Of a stretch of 64,000 nucleotides of DNA, positions 1 through 10,149 are shown in pieces; within the stretch, counting starts at the first letter, position 1, and the number at the start of each line of letters is the position of its first letter. The notes beneath the pieces are model-generated. The model saw nothing but the letters and a program-made list of their open reading frames with translations, was not told the origin of the DNA and did no database searches. Origin of the DNA: Platanthera guangdongensis (lineage: Eukaryota; Streptophyta; Magnoliopsida; Asparagales; Orchidaceae); the NCBI GenBank assembly GCA_039583875.1, contig CM077167.1, forward strand, positions 146,151,010 to 146,215,009. Direction: 5' to 3'. A program made the position numbers and the translations under genes.

Positions 1-1114
1 TGTATTAATTATCGGGAGCTCAACAAGTTGACGGCAAAGAACAAGTACCCAATACCAAGGATCAATGATCTTTGTGATCAGTTGGTCGGGCCAACGACGT
101 ACTCTAAAGTAGGTAAGAGAGAGTGATATCCCTAAGATAACGTTCAGTACAGGATACGGACGCTACGAGTTTAGGGTCATGCCGTTTGGGCTGACTAATG
201 CGCCGTCAGTGTTCATGGATTTGATGAACAAGACTTTCAGGGAGTACTTGGACCATTTCGTGATCATCTTTATCGACGATATTTTGGTGTACGCGCATAG
301 TGAGGAAGATCACTTCAGGCATCTTCATTTGGTGTTGAAGACGCTAAGGAGAAATCAGTTGTATGCCAAGATCCCGAAGTGCGAGTTTTGGCTATCCTCA
401 GTGGCGTTCCTCGGGCATATAGTAAGTGGAGAGGGTATTGTTGTGGATCCGGCGAAGATTGTTGCGATACGGGAGTGGCCTGAGCTTGTTACGGTAGCAG
501 AAGTCTGGAGCTTTCTGGGGCTTGCCGGCTTTTATAGGCGCTTCGTAGAGAACTTCTCGCGGATAGCGTTACCTCTCACTACTTTGACGAGGAAGGAGCA
601 GAAGTTCTTTTGGACGCCGGAGTGCGCGCGAATTTTTGAGGAGTTGTAATGTCGGTTGACCACGGCGCCAGTGCTGACTTCGCCGAGTGGGACCGAAGGC
701 TATGAGATTTAATAGCGATGCTTCGGGCAGCGGGTTGGGTTACGTACTACTGTAACACGAAAGTGTATTAGCGTATGGCGCGAGACGGCCAAAAGTGCAC
801 GAGAGGAACTATCCGGTCCATGACTTGTTGTTAGTGGCCGTGAGTTTTAGACCTGAAGTTGTGGAGGCATAATTTTGAACGGTGTGAAAATGGATCTAAA
901 TTTGCGGCAGTATAGATGGATGGCATTCTTGGGAGACTATACATTCAAGATCCACTACGCGCCTGATAAAGGGAATGCGGTTGCTGACGCGGTGAGTCGC
1001 CGAGCCCCAGCTCAAGCCAATTGGCTATCGGTGCATGATGCGCGGTTGGTGCGAGAGTTGGAGGCGTTGGAGATTGTTTGTGTGGACAAGCAGCAAGTGC
1101 TGAAGCAGTTCTGA
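1..1114 (+). pseudogene. Gypsy pol remnant: reverse transcriptase and RNase H
   Basis: The first codons give the RT palm approach ([19 protein letters not shown]), then a deletion and frameshift near 110-120 remove the segment with the first catalytic Asp. From 179 the frame is clean: [12 protein letters not shown], the active-site motif FIDDIL at about 270, and LGHIVS and FYRRFV in the thumb/connection. A TAA at 647 ends it. RNase H continues in broken frames (EGYEI near 700, HERNYPVHDL near 800) and reaches the gypsy signature NLRQYRWM and the tail [10 protein letters not shown] near 1000. Part of the RNase H core is also deleted. The enzyme would copy element RNA to DNA in cytoplasmic particles; this copy cannot. 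Confidence 0.88.
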
Positions 1115-1204
1115 ATTGGACTGAAGTCCAATATGACCTGGCTGATCGTATTCGGCAGGCTTAGGATATGGATGCTAATATGAAGCAATTAGTGGTAGAG
1201 GCTT

Positions 1205-2644
1205 TTGATGGGTCAAAATTCCCAATTCGTTGTGGAGGACGGATTGCGTAGGGAAGACGGTCGTCTGTGCATCCCAAGTGTGGGCAATTTACGGGTGGAG
1301 TTGTTGTACGAGGCACACTATAACAAGTACTCGATTCACCCCGGAAGCACAAAGATGTACCGTGATGTTAAGAAACTGTTTTGGTGGTCGGGTTTAAATA
1401 AGGATGTGGCGCTATACGTAGCCAAGTGCCAAACTTGCGCCTTGGTAAAGGCGGAGTGCCAAAAGCCGGGAGGATTTCTTAAGTCCTTGCCTATTCCGGA
1501 GTGGAAATTTGACGACATCTCTATGGAATTTGTGCACGGTTTGCCAAGGTCTCAAAAGGAGAACGAAGCCATTTGGGCGGTCGTAGATCAGTTGTCGAAG
1601 GTGTCGCATTTTATTCCGCATAGGAAGGATGATCCGGTGGAGAAGTTGGCAAAGCTTTAGGTGGATAACATAGTACGACTTCATGGTGTGCCCCACAGTA
1701 TCGTGAGTGACCGAGATGGGCGGTTCGCGTCCAATGATTGGAGGCTGGTGCAACAAATGTTGGGAACAAAGTTGAAATTCAGCACAGCCTTTCACCCGCA
1801 AACGGATGGGCAGACCGAGAGGGTCAATATAACCATGGAAGACATGCTTCGCATGTGTATCTTGGATTTTGGAAAGCAATGGGAAGACCACCTATATTTG
1901 GCGGAGTTCGCATACAATAACAGCTACAAAGCGAGTATTCAGATGGCGCCTTTCGAGACCCTATATGGTAGGAAATGTCGCACGCCGTTGTCTTGATTAG
2001 AGACGGGTGAGTCAAAGTTGTATAAGCGATCGGAAGTGGATGATGCTACTGCTTTGGTGAGAACCATTCGGGAGAGGTTGCTTATCGCTCAGGACCGGCA
2101 AGCAAAGTACTATAATGCCAAGCACAGGAACGTGGAGTTCGCTGTGGGCGATTATGTATACTTAAAGATCAAGCCGTTCAAGGGTGTCTCGCGGGTGCGT
2201 CGATTGAAAAAGCTAAGCCCGAGGTACCTTGGACCGTTTGAGGTTCTGGAGCGAGTTGGTCAAGCGGCCTATCGGTTGAAGCTCTCAGTGGAGCTTAGTG
2301 GTTTACATGATGTATTCCACATTTCGGTGCTTCGGAAGGCAGTGCAAGAGCCTACGTAAGTGATCGCGGTTGATCAAGTGCCGGTGGATAGTGGGCTAAC
2401 GACAAAGGTCAAGCCCGTGCAGATCGAGGACTCGGAGGTCAAGCGGCTACGCAATAAAGAGATCAGGATGGTCAAGGTCCGGTGGGACAATTGCGGTCGT
2501 GAGGAGCTCTCTTGGGAGCGAGAGCAGACTATGCTTGACGAGTATCCGGAGTTGTTCCGCTCAGGTACAAATTTTGGTTTTGTACATGTCTTTCCTTTAC
2601 TTAATTTCGTGGGCGAAATTCTTTTAAGAGGGGGAGAGTTGTAA
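1205..2644 (+). pseudogene. Gypsy integrase with chromodomain-like C-terminus
   Basis: One reading frame runs the whole length, broken only by stops at 1658 (TAG), 1994 (TGA) and 2357 (TAA). It opens with the zinc-binding part (H..H, then KCQTC at about 1427). The catalytic core follows: DDISMEF for the first Asp, SDRDGRF for the second, and GQTERVN for the Glu. The C-terminal domain holds GDYVYLK and LGPFEVLERVG, then VKVRWDN..EELSWERE near 2480-2520, which resembles the chromodomain of Tekay-type elements that bind heterochromatin. The frame ends a few bases into the 3' LTR. Function is lost through the three stops. Confidence 0.88.
2626..2639 (+). promoter_or_regulatory. Polypurine tract of the Tekay-type element
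   Basis: The purine run AAGAGGGGGAGAG abuts the LTR start TGTAACG at 2640. In LTR elements this tract primes plus-strand DNA synthesis. Confidence 0.85.
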
Positions 2645-4947
2645 CGCCCCAAAACTCAAAGGAGCAAAAGGGGGACATTTTGGGCCAGTTTGGGTTCTGG
2701 CAGCAGGCACACGGCCTAGGACACGGGCGTGTCCCAGGGCATGTCAAGCGTGTGTCGACACTTAGCCGCGAAGACGTCGAGATTTACTCGACGATTCGTC
2801 GAGAGTGGGCACACGGCCTGCGACACGGGCGTGTCGCAGGGCGTGTCGACCCGTGTCGACACTTAGCCGCGAAGTCGTCGAGATTTACTCGACGATTCGT
2901 CGAGAGTGGGCACATGGCCTGTGACACGGGCGTGTCGCAGGGCGTGTCGACCCGTGTCGACGATCGTCCCAGGGAGTCGTCGAGATTCGCTCGACGATCG
3001 TCGAGACAAGGCACACGGCCTAGGACACGGGCGTGTCCAAGGCCGTGTCATCAAGTCGTCGATCTTCACTCGACGAAGTGTCCCGTGTACACGGCATGGG
3101 GCCCAGGCGTGTCAAGGTGATACGGGCAAGGTCACGGGCATGTCCTAGAACCCGTGCAGTGCTCGGGTTGATTTTGGGGAAAAATCATGGGGTATACGGC
3201 CGGCCACACGGCCGTGTCAGGTGGAACACGGGCGTGTCAGCTCGAACACGGGCGTGTTCGATACCCGTGTGAGGTTCCAGGTGATTCGATTTTGACGGCG
3301 AATGCGGCACACGGCCCTGGACACGGGCGTGTGCCAGGCCGTGTTCGGTCCAGATTGGGCATTTCAGCCCCGAATCGAAGGCGTTCATTTCTTTAACTGA
3401 AGATCCAACGGGTGGGGGTTGTTCCTGAGAGGATATACCCGTGAGTGGACTTGGAAAACCCTCACTTTTCATACCTTATCATCTTTCTAAATCCTTGGAG
3501 AGAGAGGAGAGCCAAGGGAGGAAGAAGGAGCTAGATCCGCCATTGGAGGAGATTCGGAGCTCCGAATCGCAAGCCGACTCCGGATCCACGGAGGCAATGC
3601 TAGTGCGGTGATTTTCATCCGATTACTTTTCAATGGTGCCAAAGAGGAACGCAAGGGTAACGATCCTCATCTTGAGCATGAATAGCTCTCTTTCTTAGCA
3701 TAGGATGCCCGCTCTCGCGAGTTTGCGGAGAGTTGGAGGTGTTCCTTCGGGTAGATATGTGAAGTCCCCGTTGTTTAGAGTCCGTAAGCGAGAACGGACA
3801 TAGGCATGATGTGTGAAGCCTACCCGGACATGTTGGTCTGGATCGGTGATGTTGCATTGCATAAATGTCGGAGAAGACTCCGTGCTATGGTTTGTTTTTC
3901 GGGTTTTCTACACGGTAGATTGCAGCAGGGAGCCTTGGGGACTAATCCAAAGGTGCACCCGGAAAACTGGGCGGATACGAGATCTTGCCAACATGGAGGC
4001 CTGAGAGCCAACCTAAACATAACCGAGTTATGTGAAATTATGTGACGAAAATTGGACTCGGGAGAAGTTTGACCTGCGCAAATGGCTTAAATTGTCGTTG
4101 CGACGTGAGCACGGGTTAGATGGAACCGTACCCATATCTATGTCGTTCGGGTTAAAGAGACCTAAGGTTACGTGGCACTTGCCGTTGGCATAGATGAGAG
4201 TCTTCGGCGGTCAATGGCTTAAACTGACGTGACCCATGCCGGGAAGACAAATTGCTCATATGTTTGGCCGTCAAAGTGGCGGTGGTGCGTCCGGAATGTC
4301 CATGGCTTTAACTGACGTGACATCGATCGGTTCACCGAGAATGTGCCCTGAGTGCACGGGGTGTGTGGCCTTGTGAGCCTACGCCTGTGATGAATTGAAT
4401 GCTATTATATTGCTCGCTTGTGCTAATAAAACTGCAGGGAAGGAGCATTGCCGCCCCGAGTTGGGGGCGGGATCGTTATAATTTGGTCAGCATTGCTGAC
4501 CGTTACCTTTTTGTTTGCCACCGTGCGGTGGTTATGTTGCTTGCAGGTGCTGCTGGACCATGCAGTCAATAGCGGGCTAAAGCCCAAATGCGAAGCCGGC
4601 CCTTGAAGGCCTATTTGGAAGTGTTTACTGCTTTATTCTTGTGTGACCGCCCTGCGTGCCGTGGTTTGTAAAACATGTAATATGAAGTGAAACATTTTGT
4701 AAGGCCTTAAGGCTTATTTTGGGTATTTTGTATAACATTTCTAATTTGTAATAGTGGACATTTATGCTATAATGCTGGGTTCTTTCGTGCAACTTTATAA
4801 ACTGCTTCCGCTAGAATGCTCTGTGTAGGACATTGAGATTGGTTGGATGGTTTCCATAAGTAACCACCCGGTCTGTCTGTGGCATACGGCGTCGGGCCCC
4901 GACCGGACCTACTGCTATATGCTATGCGACGGATAGGGGGTATTACA
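2640..4947 (+). repeat. 3' LTR of the Tekay-type element
   Basis: About 2.3 kb, from TGTAACGCC directly after the polypurine tract to the terminal TTACA. The 5' third (U3) carries four ~101-bp tandem units and many near-palindromes such as GACACGGGCGTGTC. The middle and right parts are homologous to the second Tekay-type LTR: 3641-3890 matches 5880-6135 and 4325-4560 matches 8385-8640. The right boundary is set by the inverted-end match and the loss of similarity after TTACA; no TSD can be checked because the left end is outside the window. Confidence 0.8.
2709..3110 (+). repeat. Four ~101-bp tandem units in the Tekay LTR U3
   Basis: Units begin at 2709, 2811, 2912 and 3013 with ACACGGCC or ACATGGCC. 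Each contains GACACGGGCGTGTC, and the first three continue with GTGTCGAC-type motifs and TCGTCGAG/CTCGACGA pairs. The fourth diverges in its second half. Such arrays often grow by unequal exchange within LTRs. Confidence 0.85.
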
Positions 4948-5483
4948 GTTCTCGCCCGGCTTGAGGGTCTGGCCCGGCTAGAGGATTCTCACCCGGCTGG
5001 AGTGTTCTCTACCATCTGCATGGTTCTCTCCCGGCTTGAGCAGCTCGCCCGGCTTGAGCAGCTCGTCTTGCTTGAGGATCAGCTATCGTGCCCCTAGAGA
5101 GCTACGAATAACTGTTCAGAATAGTGGAGTTTGACTGTTGGTAGACCAGCCCCGGGGTATTTCAGTTATTTAAGAGCGGCAGGATTGCTCTATTGGCATG
5201 TCATTCCGAAAAATCTATAAATAGACGCTTAGGGTGCCTTGGAGAGAGATCAGTTTTTCATCACTCCTCATCCACTTCCTTCATCCTCCAAGGCACCTAG
5301 CTCAGCATTGGCTAGGGAGGGGGAGATCTCAAAGGTCTTTCGGGTATGTGGTGGGACCTCCATGCTAGAGCCAAGGGTCATTCCCCAAATTCAAGTCTCT
5401 CACCAAGGGACGGCTTGGGAGAAGTAGGTGTGAGCTACACCCTAGGTTCGAACTCTAGGTGGAGCCGAATCTCGTTTCCAACA
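4948..5483 (+). mobile_element. Tat-type LTR piece (solo or truncated)
   Basis: The stretch 5110-5483 is collinear with the 3' part of the Tat 5' LTR at 31350-31675. Both have a TATAAATA box (5216-5223 here, 31409-31416 there), a dyad-like pair around CCAAGGCACC, GGTATGTGGTGGGACCTCC-like sequence, and an end in CAACA. The first ~160 bp are GC-rich with repeated CTCGCCCGGCTTGAG units and do not match the other copy. The right end is set at CAACA (5483); the left end and TSD could not be identified. Confidence 0.6.
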
Positions 5484-8400
5484 GGCCTTTGAGTAGTGGT
5501 TGACTGAGGTCAAAGCGGCTACCGACGATATCGCCCAGGAGATAACGAATATCGCTAGGCGATAGCGTTAATTTTGACTTGTCAGCTAAAATAGTGGTCA
5601 TTGATTTCTCTGGATGAAATGATCCTATGGCTGTGATTAATCCCGAGATAACTTAAGCAGAGGAGTGGAGAAAAGAGAAGTCATTTCTCTTCTTCTCACT
5701 CTCTTTCGTCCCTTTTATCCAAACTCTTGAGATAAAAGAGCTAAGGAAGAAGGCTGAGCTCAGCTTAGTAAGGCTTGGTGAAGGAGATCCAGGAGACAGA
5801 ATCAAGAACCGAGACAAGATCCGTGAAGGAGAAAGTGAGGCGCTCCTTTCCATCCGGATTGAAAGCTCGATCATGGCTTTGAAATGAACTACTAGGGTAA
5901 CGATATTCTTTCTTTTACAAGTGAAGTCCTCTTTTTTGCATATGCATGGAATCCCACACCAAAAAGTGGAGAATCGAGGGAATTCTGATTAGTCGATGCG
6001 TAGTATCCCCGGGTTGGTTTTGCATATAGATCCGAAAATCGTAGTACGGAATAAGGATGTTGTTTGAAGCCCATCTAGATAGGTTGGTCTGGATTGGTGA
6101 TGTTTTATTTTGCGTGCCGGAGAAGACTCCGACTATAAACGAGTAGTTTACGGGGTCTGTGGGCTATACCTATGAAATGAGAGTAGCAGGAAATACTGGA
6201 GCTGTGCTCCAGGAAAATACCCAGAAAGTACCACAGTTTGCATAACTGTTAGATATCTTCGGGCGATTGCGAGTATCACTGGCGATAGCTCTTGGTGAGC
6301 TATGTTTACTGTGAAAGCCCTGTTTCTGGCACTACAGGATGCTGCAGGATTTTCTGGACTGGTGTTCCAGTTGTGGCTAAATCTGGAGACAGAAGAGAGT
6401 TCTATTGCTAACGCCAGGCGATAGTGACTATTGCTGGCGATAGCTTCCATATAGCATTTTATGTATGAAGCTGATGAGTACGATTATGATAGGCTTTTTA
6501 CTATCATAATTGTAATCATGTCTACTATTTCCTGCCCCTTTTTGTATTGATTTCACGATAATAGTAAAGAAATTGTCGTATCATAGATAGAAGAGCTCAT
6601 TTTGAAGTCTTTGGCATTCCTTGTAATAAACTATTTACTGATTCTTTCATTTTTCTATTGCAGGTAATGCCAACCAATGGACCTAAAAGTCTCGGAGCAA
6701 ACAGAGGAGTTCACGGAGTCAACATGGCTGATGGCAGGACAAAAATTTGGTGCACACGGCCAGACACACGACCGTGTGCCTACCCGTGTCATATGCACCT
6801 GGAGCTGAAGAATTTGGGCGCAGGCGATGGAACCTCACACAGGTATGACACACGCCCGTGTGCCTACCCGTATCATATTTGAACACGATTGCCAACCAAC
6901 CCGTGTCTGAGGAACACGGCAGAACACACGGCCGTGTCCCTACCCGTGTCATCTGACACAGACCACTACCAGACACGCCTGCTCGTGGGGAACCGCCTAG
7001 GAACCGTCCACACGGCCTGCCACGCGGCCGTGTTGGAACCCGTGTCCGACCTGTTTGCAATGGGACTATAAATTTCCTGTAGAAAAAATTGTTTAGGACT
7101 TTTGGATCATTTCTAGATTAGAGAACTGCTGGAGGCCGAAGGGGACCATCCAATACAAGGAGGATTGAAGGGTATTTCATATGTATTTTTATTTAATCAT
7201 TAACCCCTTTGAATCCTTCCTTTCTCTTGATGATTCATCTTCAATTTTCGTTTTAATTTGCATGAACCTCTATTTCAATATTCTAGTAATCATGTATCAC
7301 TTTGTTTATGTTAAATTTGTGGTATTTTATTTGTGTTTATGTTTGCAAACAAAGAGTTTAATCTTCCTTATGATCTACTTTTTAGCTTTACATAATTTGC
7401 AATTTGCTAGATTGAGAAATTGGTTCTTTGCAATGATATTTGTATGTTCATATTGTGATGTTAATTCTCTTTATAATTCAAACTCTATGATCGAGAGATA
7501 TTTTGTTCGGAAAATTAGAACACGAGTAAAAGGATTCATGGTAATTTAGAGATAAAATTCATGAATTTATGTAGCAATAAGGGTACTTTACTAAATGCGA
7601 ACTCGAGTGTTGTAAATTGTTCGAGAGAAAATTTAATATCTTAGGTTTAGATTTGGAATTGCTCAAGAGAGAATTTTGATGAAAATTTAACCTTTACATT
7701 GCACAAATTTAACAGTCTTTTCATGTCATGATCACTTAGAATTGAACTAATAAATGAATTCGTTCATGTAATTGTTTAAAAGCTTCATGTCTTTTATCGT
7801 TTTTACTTCTCCAATACCGAATCATCCAAATGGTCATAGTTAGGCTAATGTAGTTTAGATATCACTTTTATTTAGAGGTATGATAATAAAGGGAGGGTGA
7901 GTACGAGTAGTTGAAACGATCCTGTGGAATACGACATGAGATGTAGATTTCTCCTATATTATGATTGATAGGTGCACTTGCCTGAATGCTAATTAAATCT
8001 TGTTTAAGCCCATCTACATAGTTGTATTAGAATGTAGAATGAAATCACATTGAGTTATTACTTGTTAGCAAGCAAAAAAAAATCATCAGAAGCCAGTCTC
8101 TCGGAGACCATTTAGCTAGTGTGAGCTGTGAGCTCTGAAATGCCAGTGAGTCGAACGGGCAAGGGGAAGCCAACCCGTGTCAGTCTTTGCTTGAACTGAT
8201 GAATTGAGAAACGAGAAATGGTTGAACTGTACCTGCATTATGTACGTCTGACTCGAATGCATAAAGTAATGAGTATCGTTGGAGCGCATAATGAGAGTCT
8301 TAGTCCTGCGCGCTAGAGAGATTAGTAATGCTCAAAGTGGACCATCATGTCTCGGACTGCTGAACGGTGGTGGGACCCTGCCAATCTGGTGCACCGATAA

Positions 8401-9013
8401 TGTGCCTTGAGTGCATAGAATGTTTATCCACTGAGGCATTCATTTGTCATATATTTAATGGTGCTTGAGTGTGCCTTCTTGTGATATATCTATATGTTAA
8501 TGCTATGTCTGTAGGGAAGGAATACTGCTGCCCCGGGTATGAGGTAGGGTCGTTATAAATTGGTCAGCTGAAAGCTTACCGTTTCCTTGTTTGTCATCCT
8601 CGTGGTGGATTGTCCCTATACAGGTGCTGGAGAGCAGAGCGGAAAATAACGGGTTGCTGTCCTTATTGATATGCCGACCATCGAATGCCAAGTGAAAAAC
8701 TTTATTGTTTTCATGTGTGCCGGCCTGGGCGCCGATATCTGTAAACCACACTTTTCAAGCATAACTATAAGGAATTAAGGATGCAATATTTTGTGTATTC
8801 TTTAAACATTCCTGATATATATAAAAATATATAGTGGACATTCATATTAATGAGTTCAAGTTAACCCATAAATCTTCCGCTAGAATGCTCTGAGTTAGGA
8901 TTCGTTTGGTCTTTTTATATTAACATGTAACTCCGGCGACTGTCTGTGGGATATGGCGTGGGGACCCGGCCGTACCCTCTATTATATTCTATGTGAGTGA
9001 TGGAGGTGTTACA
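5484..9013 (+). mobile_element. Second Tekay-type LTR, 5'-truncated and split by a solo LTR
   Basis: Two blocks, 5484-6471 and 8094-9013, together resemble the Tekay 3' LTR: GGTAACGAT with following text near 5894, the TTGGTCTGGATTGGTGATG block near 6090, the GTGCCTTGAGTGCA block near 8402, and the GTCGTTATAAATTGGTCAG block near 8551. The right end reads GTGTTACA at 9013. The left part is lost against the Tat-type LTR. Motifs of the GGCGATAGCG kind recur at 5527-5567 and 6265-6447. No coding sequence is present. It is a divergent family, not a recent duplicate of the first LTR. Confidence 0.7.
6472..8088 (+). mobile_element. Solo LTR, Athila/Tat-type, with 5-bp TSD
   Basis: It starts TGATGAGTACGA and ends AATCATCA, so the termini are inverted (TGATGA/TCATCA). 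The flanks are an exact 5-bp duplication, GAAGC, at 6467-6471 and 8089-8093. There is no internal domain, so this is a solo LTR left by LTR-LTR recombination. Its start matches that of the minus-strand Athila LTR ending at 20082 (TGATGAGTAGCA). U3 (6754-7045) contains CACACGG..CCGTGTG-type palindromes; the rest is AT-rich. The CGATCCTGTGGAATACGA..GTGCACTTGCC stretch at 7918-7983 is typical of Athila/Tat LTRs as I recall them. Confidence 0.82.
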
Positions 9014-9271
9014 TGCAGGCAGGCTGTGCGCGGCCGTGCGCCTACTGTGCACGTGCAGGCAGGCCGCGTGGGCCGCGACACTGGTCGCGCTTTCCTGCGC
9101 GCAGGCCGGGAGATCCTACGCGTCCCAACCATGCGTGTGCGCGGCTTCGGCCTCCCTCCTGGGTGTTTTTGGGATTTCCATCTTTGTGCGTGGCTGGATT
9201 TGTCGGGTTTTCTTGTCCCCGTGTCCTTGGCCACAAACTTTTCTGGTTTTATTTAGAAATTTCAGAGGGAA
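9014..9271. other. Unassigned GC-rich stretch
   Basis: About 260 bp between the Tekay-type LTR end and the SIRE#1 breakpoint. It is rich in CpG with repeated GGCAGGC and GCGCGGCC-like motifs. Overlapping open frames exist on both strands, but none resembles a known protein. It may be part of another LTR U3; I cannot place it. Confidence 0.4.
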
Positions 9272-9737
9272 CCTTATCATGAGACCCAGTCTTGCAGATT
9301 AGGGCCTTTCCAACAATATCTACTAGGAATTTCCCTTTCAGGTTCATTTCCTTCCTCAAGATAAATCTAGTGGTGTGCTTCGACAAGCCACACCATTTTA
9401 GAGCTAACTTGACATCCTCAATAAATAGTTCATCTTCTTCATCGGACTGGCTAAACTTGGTCAGTTTCATGGCCTTGTTTAGTTTTCTATAGGTAAGTTT
9501 AATCTTGTTTCCACTTATTAAGGTTTTTATCTTGGAGGAGGAGAAATTAACAAAAGTATTGGAATAAAGCTCTAGCACTTGTCGTTTCCATATAAAGCAT
9601 TGCTCTGACTGCAAATACTCTAGGTCTGCGACATTCAGAAGGTGAGGGAATAATTGAACTTCCTCAGGTGCATCCTTGAATCCATTTCTGACAAGTTCAG
9701 ATCCCTCGAACATAAAATTAACACCTTTGGGAGTCAT
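9272..9737 (-). pseudogene. SIRE#1 third ORF, N-terminal domain, 3'-truncated
   Basis: It starts with ATG at 9737 and has no internal stop for about 155 codons. It contains GSELVRNGFKDA, VLELYSNTFV, KLTYRKLNKAMKL, ALKWCG and then MNLKGKFLVDIVGKALICK followed by GSHD, after which homology ends. The same order of motifs occurs in SIRE#2 (44867 onward) and SIRE#3 (60826 down). No signal peptide or membrane segment is visible, so the usual label 'env-like' is not supported by this part. Function is unknown. The absence of stops in an otherwise decayed copy may be chance. Confidence 0.75.
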
Positions 9738-9859
9738 TAAACTAGTGAATTTTCAAGGAGAAGATGAGAGCGACTCGAGAACACGAAGGCAAGGACGTAG
9801 AGAGACGAAAAGGGTTATGGAAATATATGAATTATCCTAGACACACACTTCTATTTATA
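9738..9859 (-). promoter_or_regulatory. Putative internal promoter of the SIRE#1 third ORF
   Basis: On the minus strand ACTATAAATAGAAG (TATAAATA at 9859-9852) lies 122 bp upstream of the ATG. The leader is pyrimidine-rich. SIRE#2 and SIRE#3 have the same box 108 and 106 bp before the homologous ATG. Confidence 0.5.
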
Positions 9860-10064
9860 GTTACCCTATTTGAAAATGTGGAAAGGCGTGTACCTATAAT
9901 GATTTACATGATGTGATGTGTGGCTATAATTAATCCCATGAATTTTACTTAAACTGGCCCGACAAATTATATGCATTGAGTGCACTCGACGTACTCGATG
10001 CTCTCAAAGCCTGGTCAGTTCAACTTCTTCTTTCTTATTTTCCTACAAGTGGTTAACCTTCAAA

Positions 10065-10068
<4 letters not shown>

Positions 10069-10124
<56 letters not shown>
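10069..10124. repeat. (TA)n microsatellite
   Basis: About 28 uninterrupted TA dinucleotides, located between the end of SIRE#1 pol and its third-ORF promoter. Confidence 0.98.
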
Positions 10125-10127
<3 letters not shown>

Positions 10128-10149
10128 GAAATGCATTACCATAATAATG

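Larger units (their letters stand above)
1..4947 (+). mobile_element. Ty3/gypsy element, Tekay-type chromovirus, 3' part
   Basis: The left edge of the window cuts into reverse transcriptase. Reading rightward come RT, RNase H, integrase, a chromodomain-like C-terminus, a polypurine tract and a long 3' LTR. The pol order RT-RH-INT identifies Ty3/gypsy, and the chromodomain-like end plus an LTR starting TGTAACGCC and ending TTACA fit the Tekay/Del chromoviruses. The 5' LTR and gag lie outside the window. The copy is dead, with several stops, frameshifts and small deletions. Clade assignment is from remembered family features, not from a tree. Confidence 0.85.

Noticed and set aside
1412..1891. 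Minus-strand open frame of 159 codons opposite the Tekay integrase
   Set aside because: The plus strand carries clear integrase motifs; this is its shadow.
7181..7549. 122-codon hydrophobic open frame that looks like a membrane protein
   Set aside because: It lies in the AT-rich body of the solo LTR; T-rich sequence gives Leu/Phe/Ile-rich translations by composition. No start context or homologue is visible.
8001..8030. TTTAAGCCCATCTACATAGTTG resembling the Tekay LTR phrase near 6063
   Set aside because: The similarity is only ~22 bp and lies inside the solo LTR, whose ends and TSD (6472-8088) are well supported; treated as chance.
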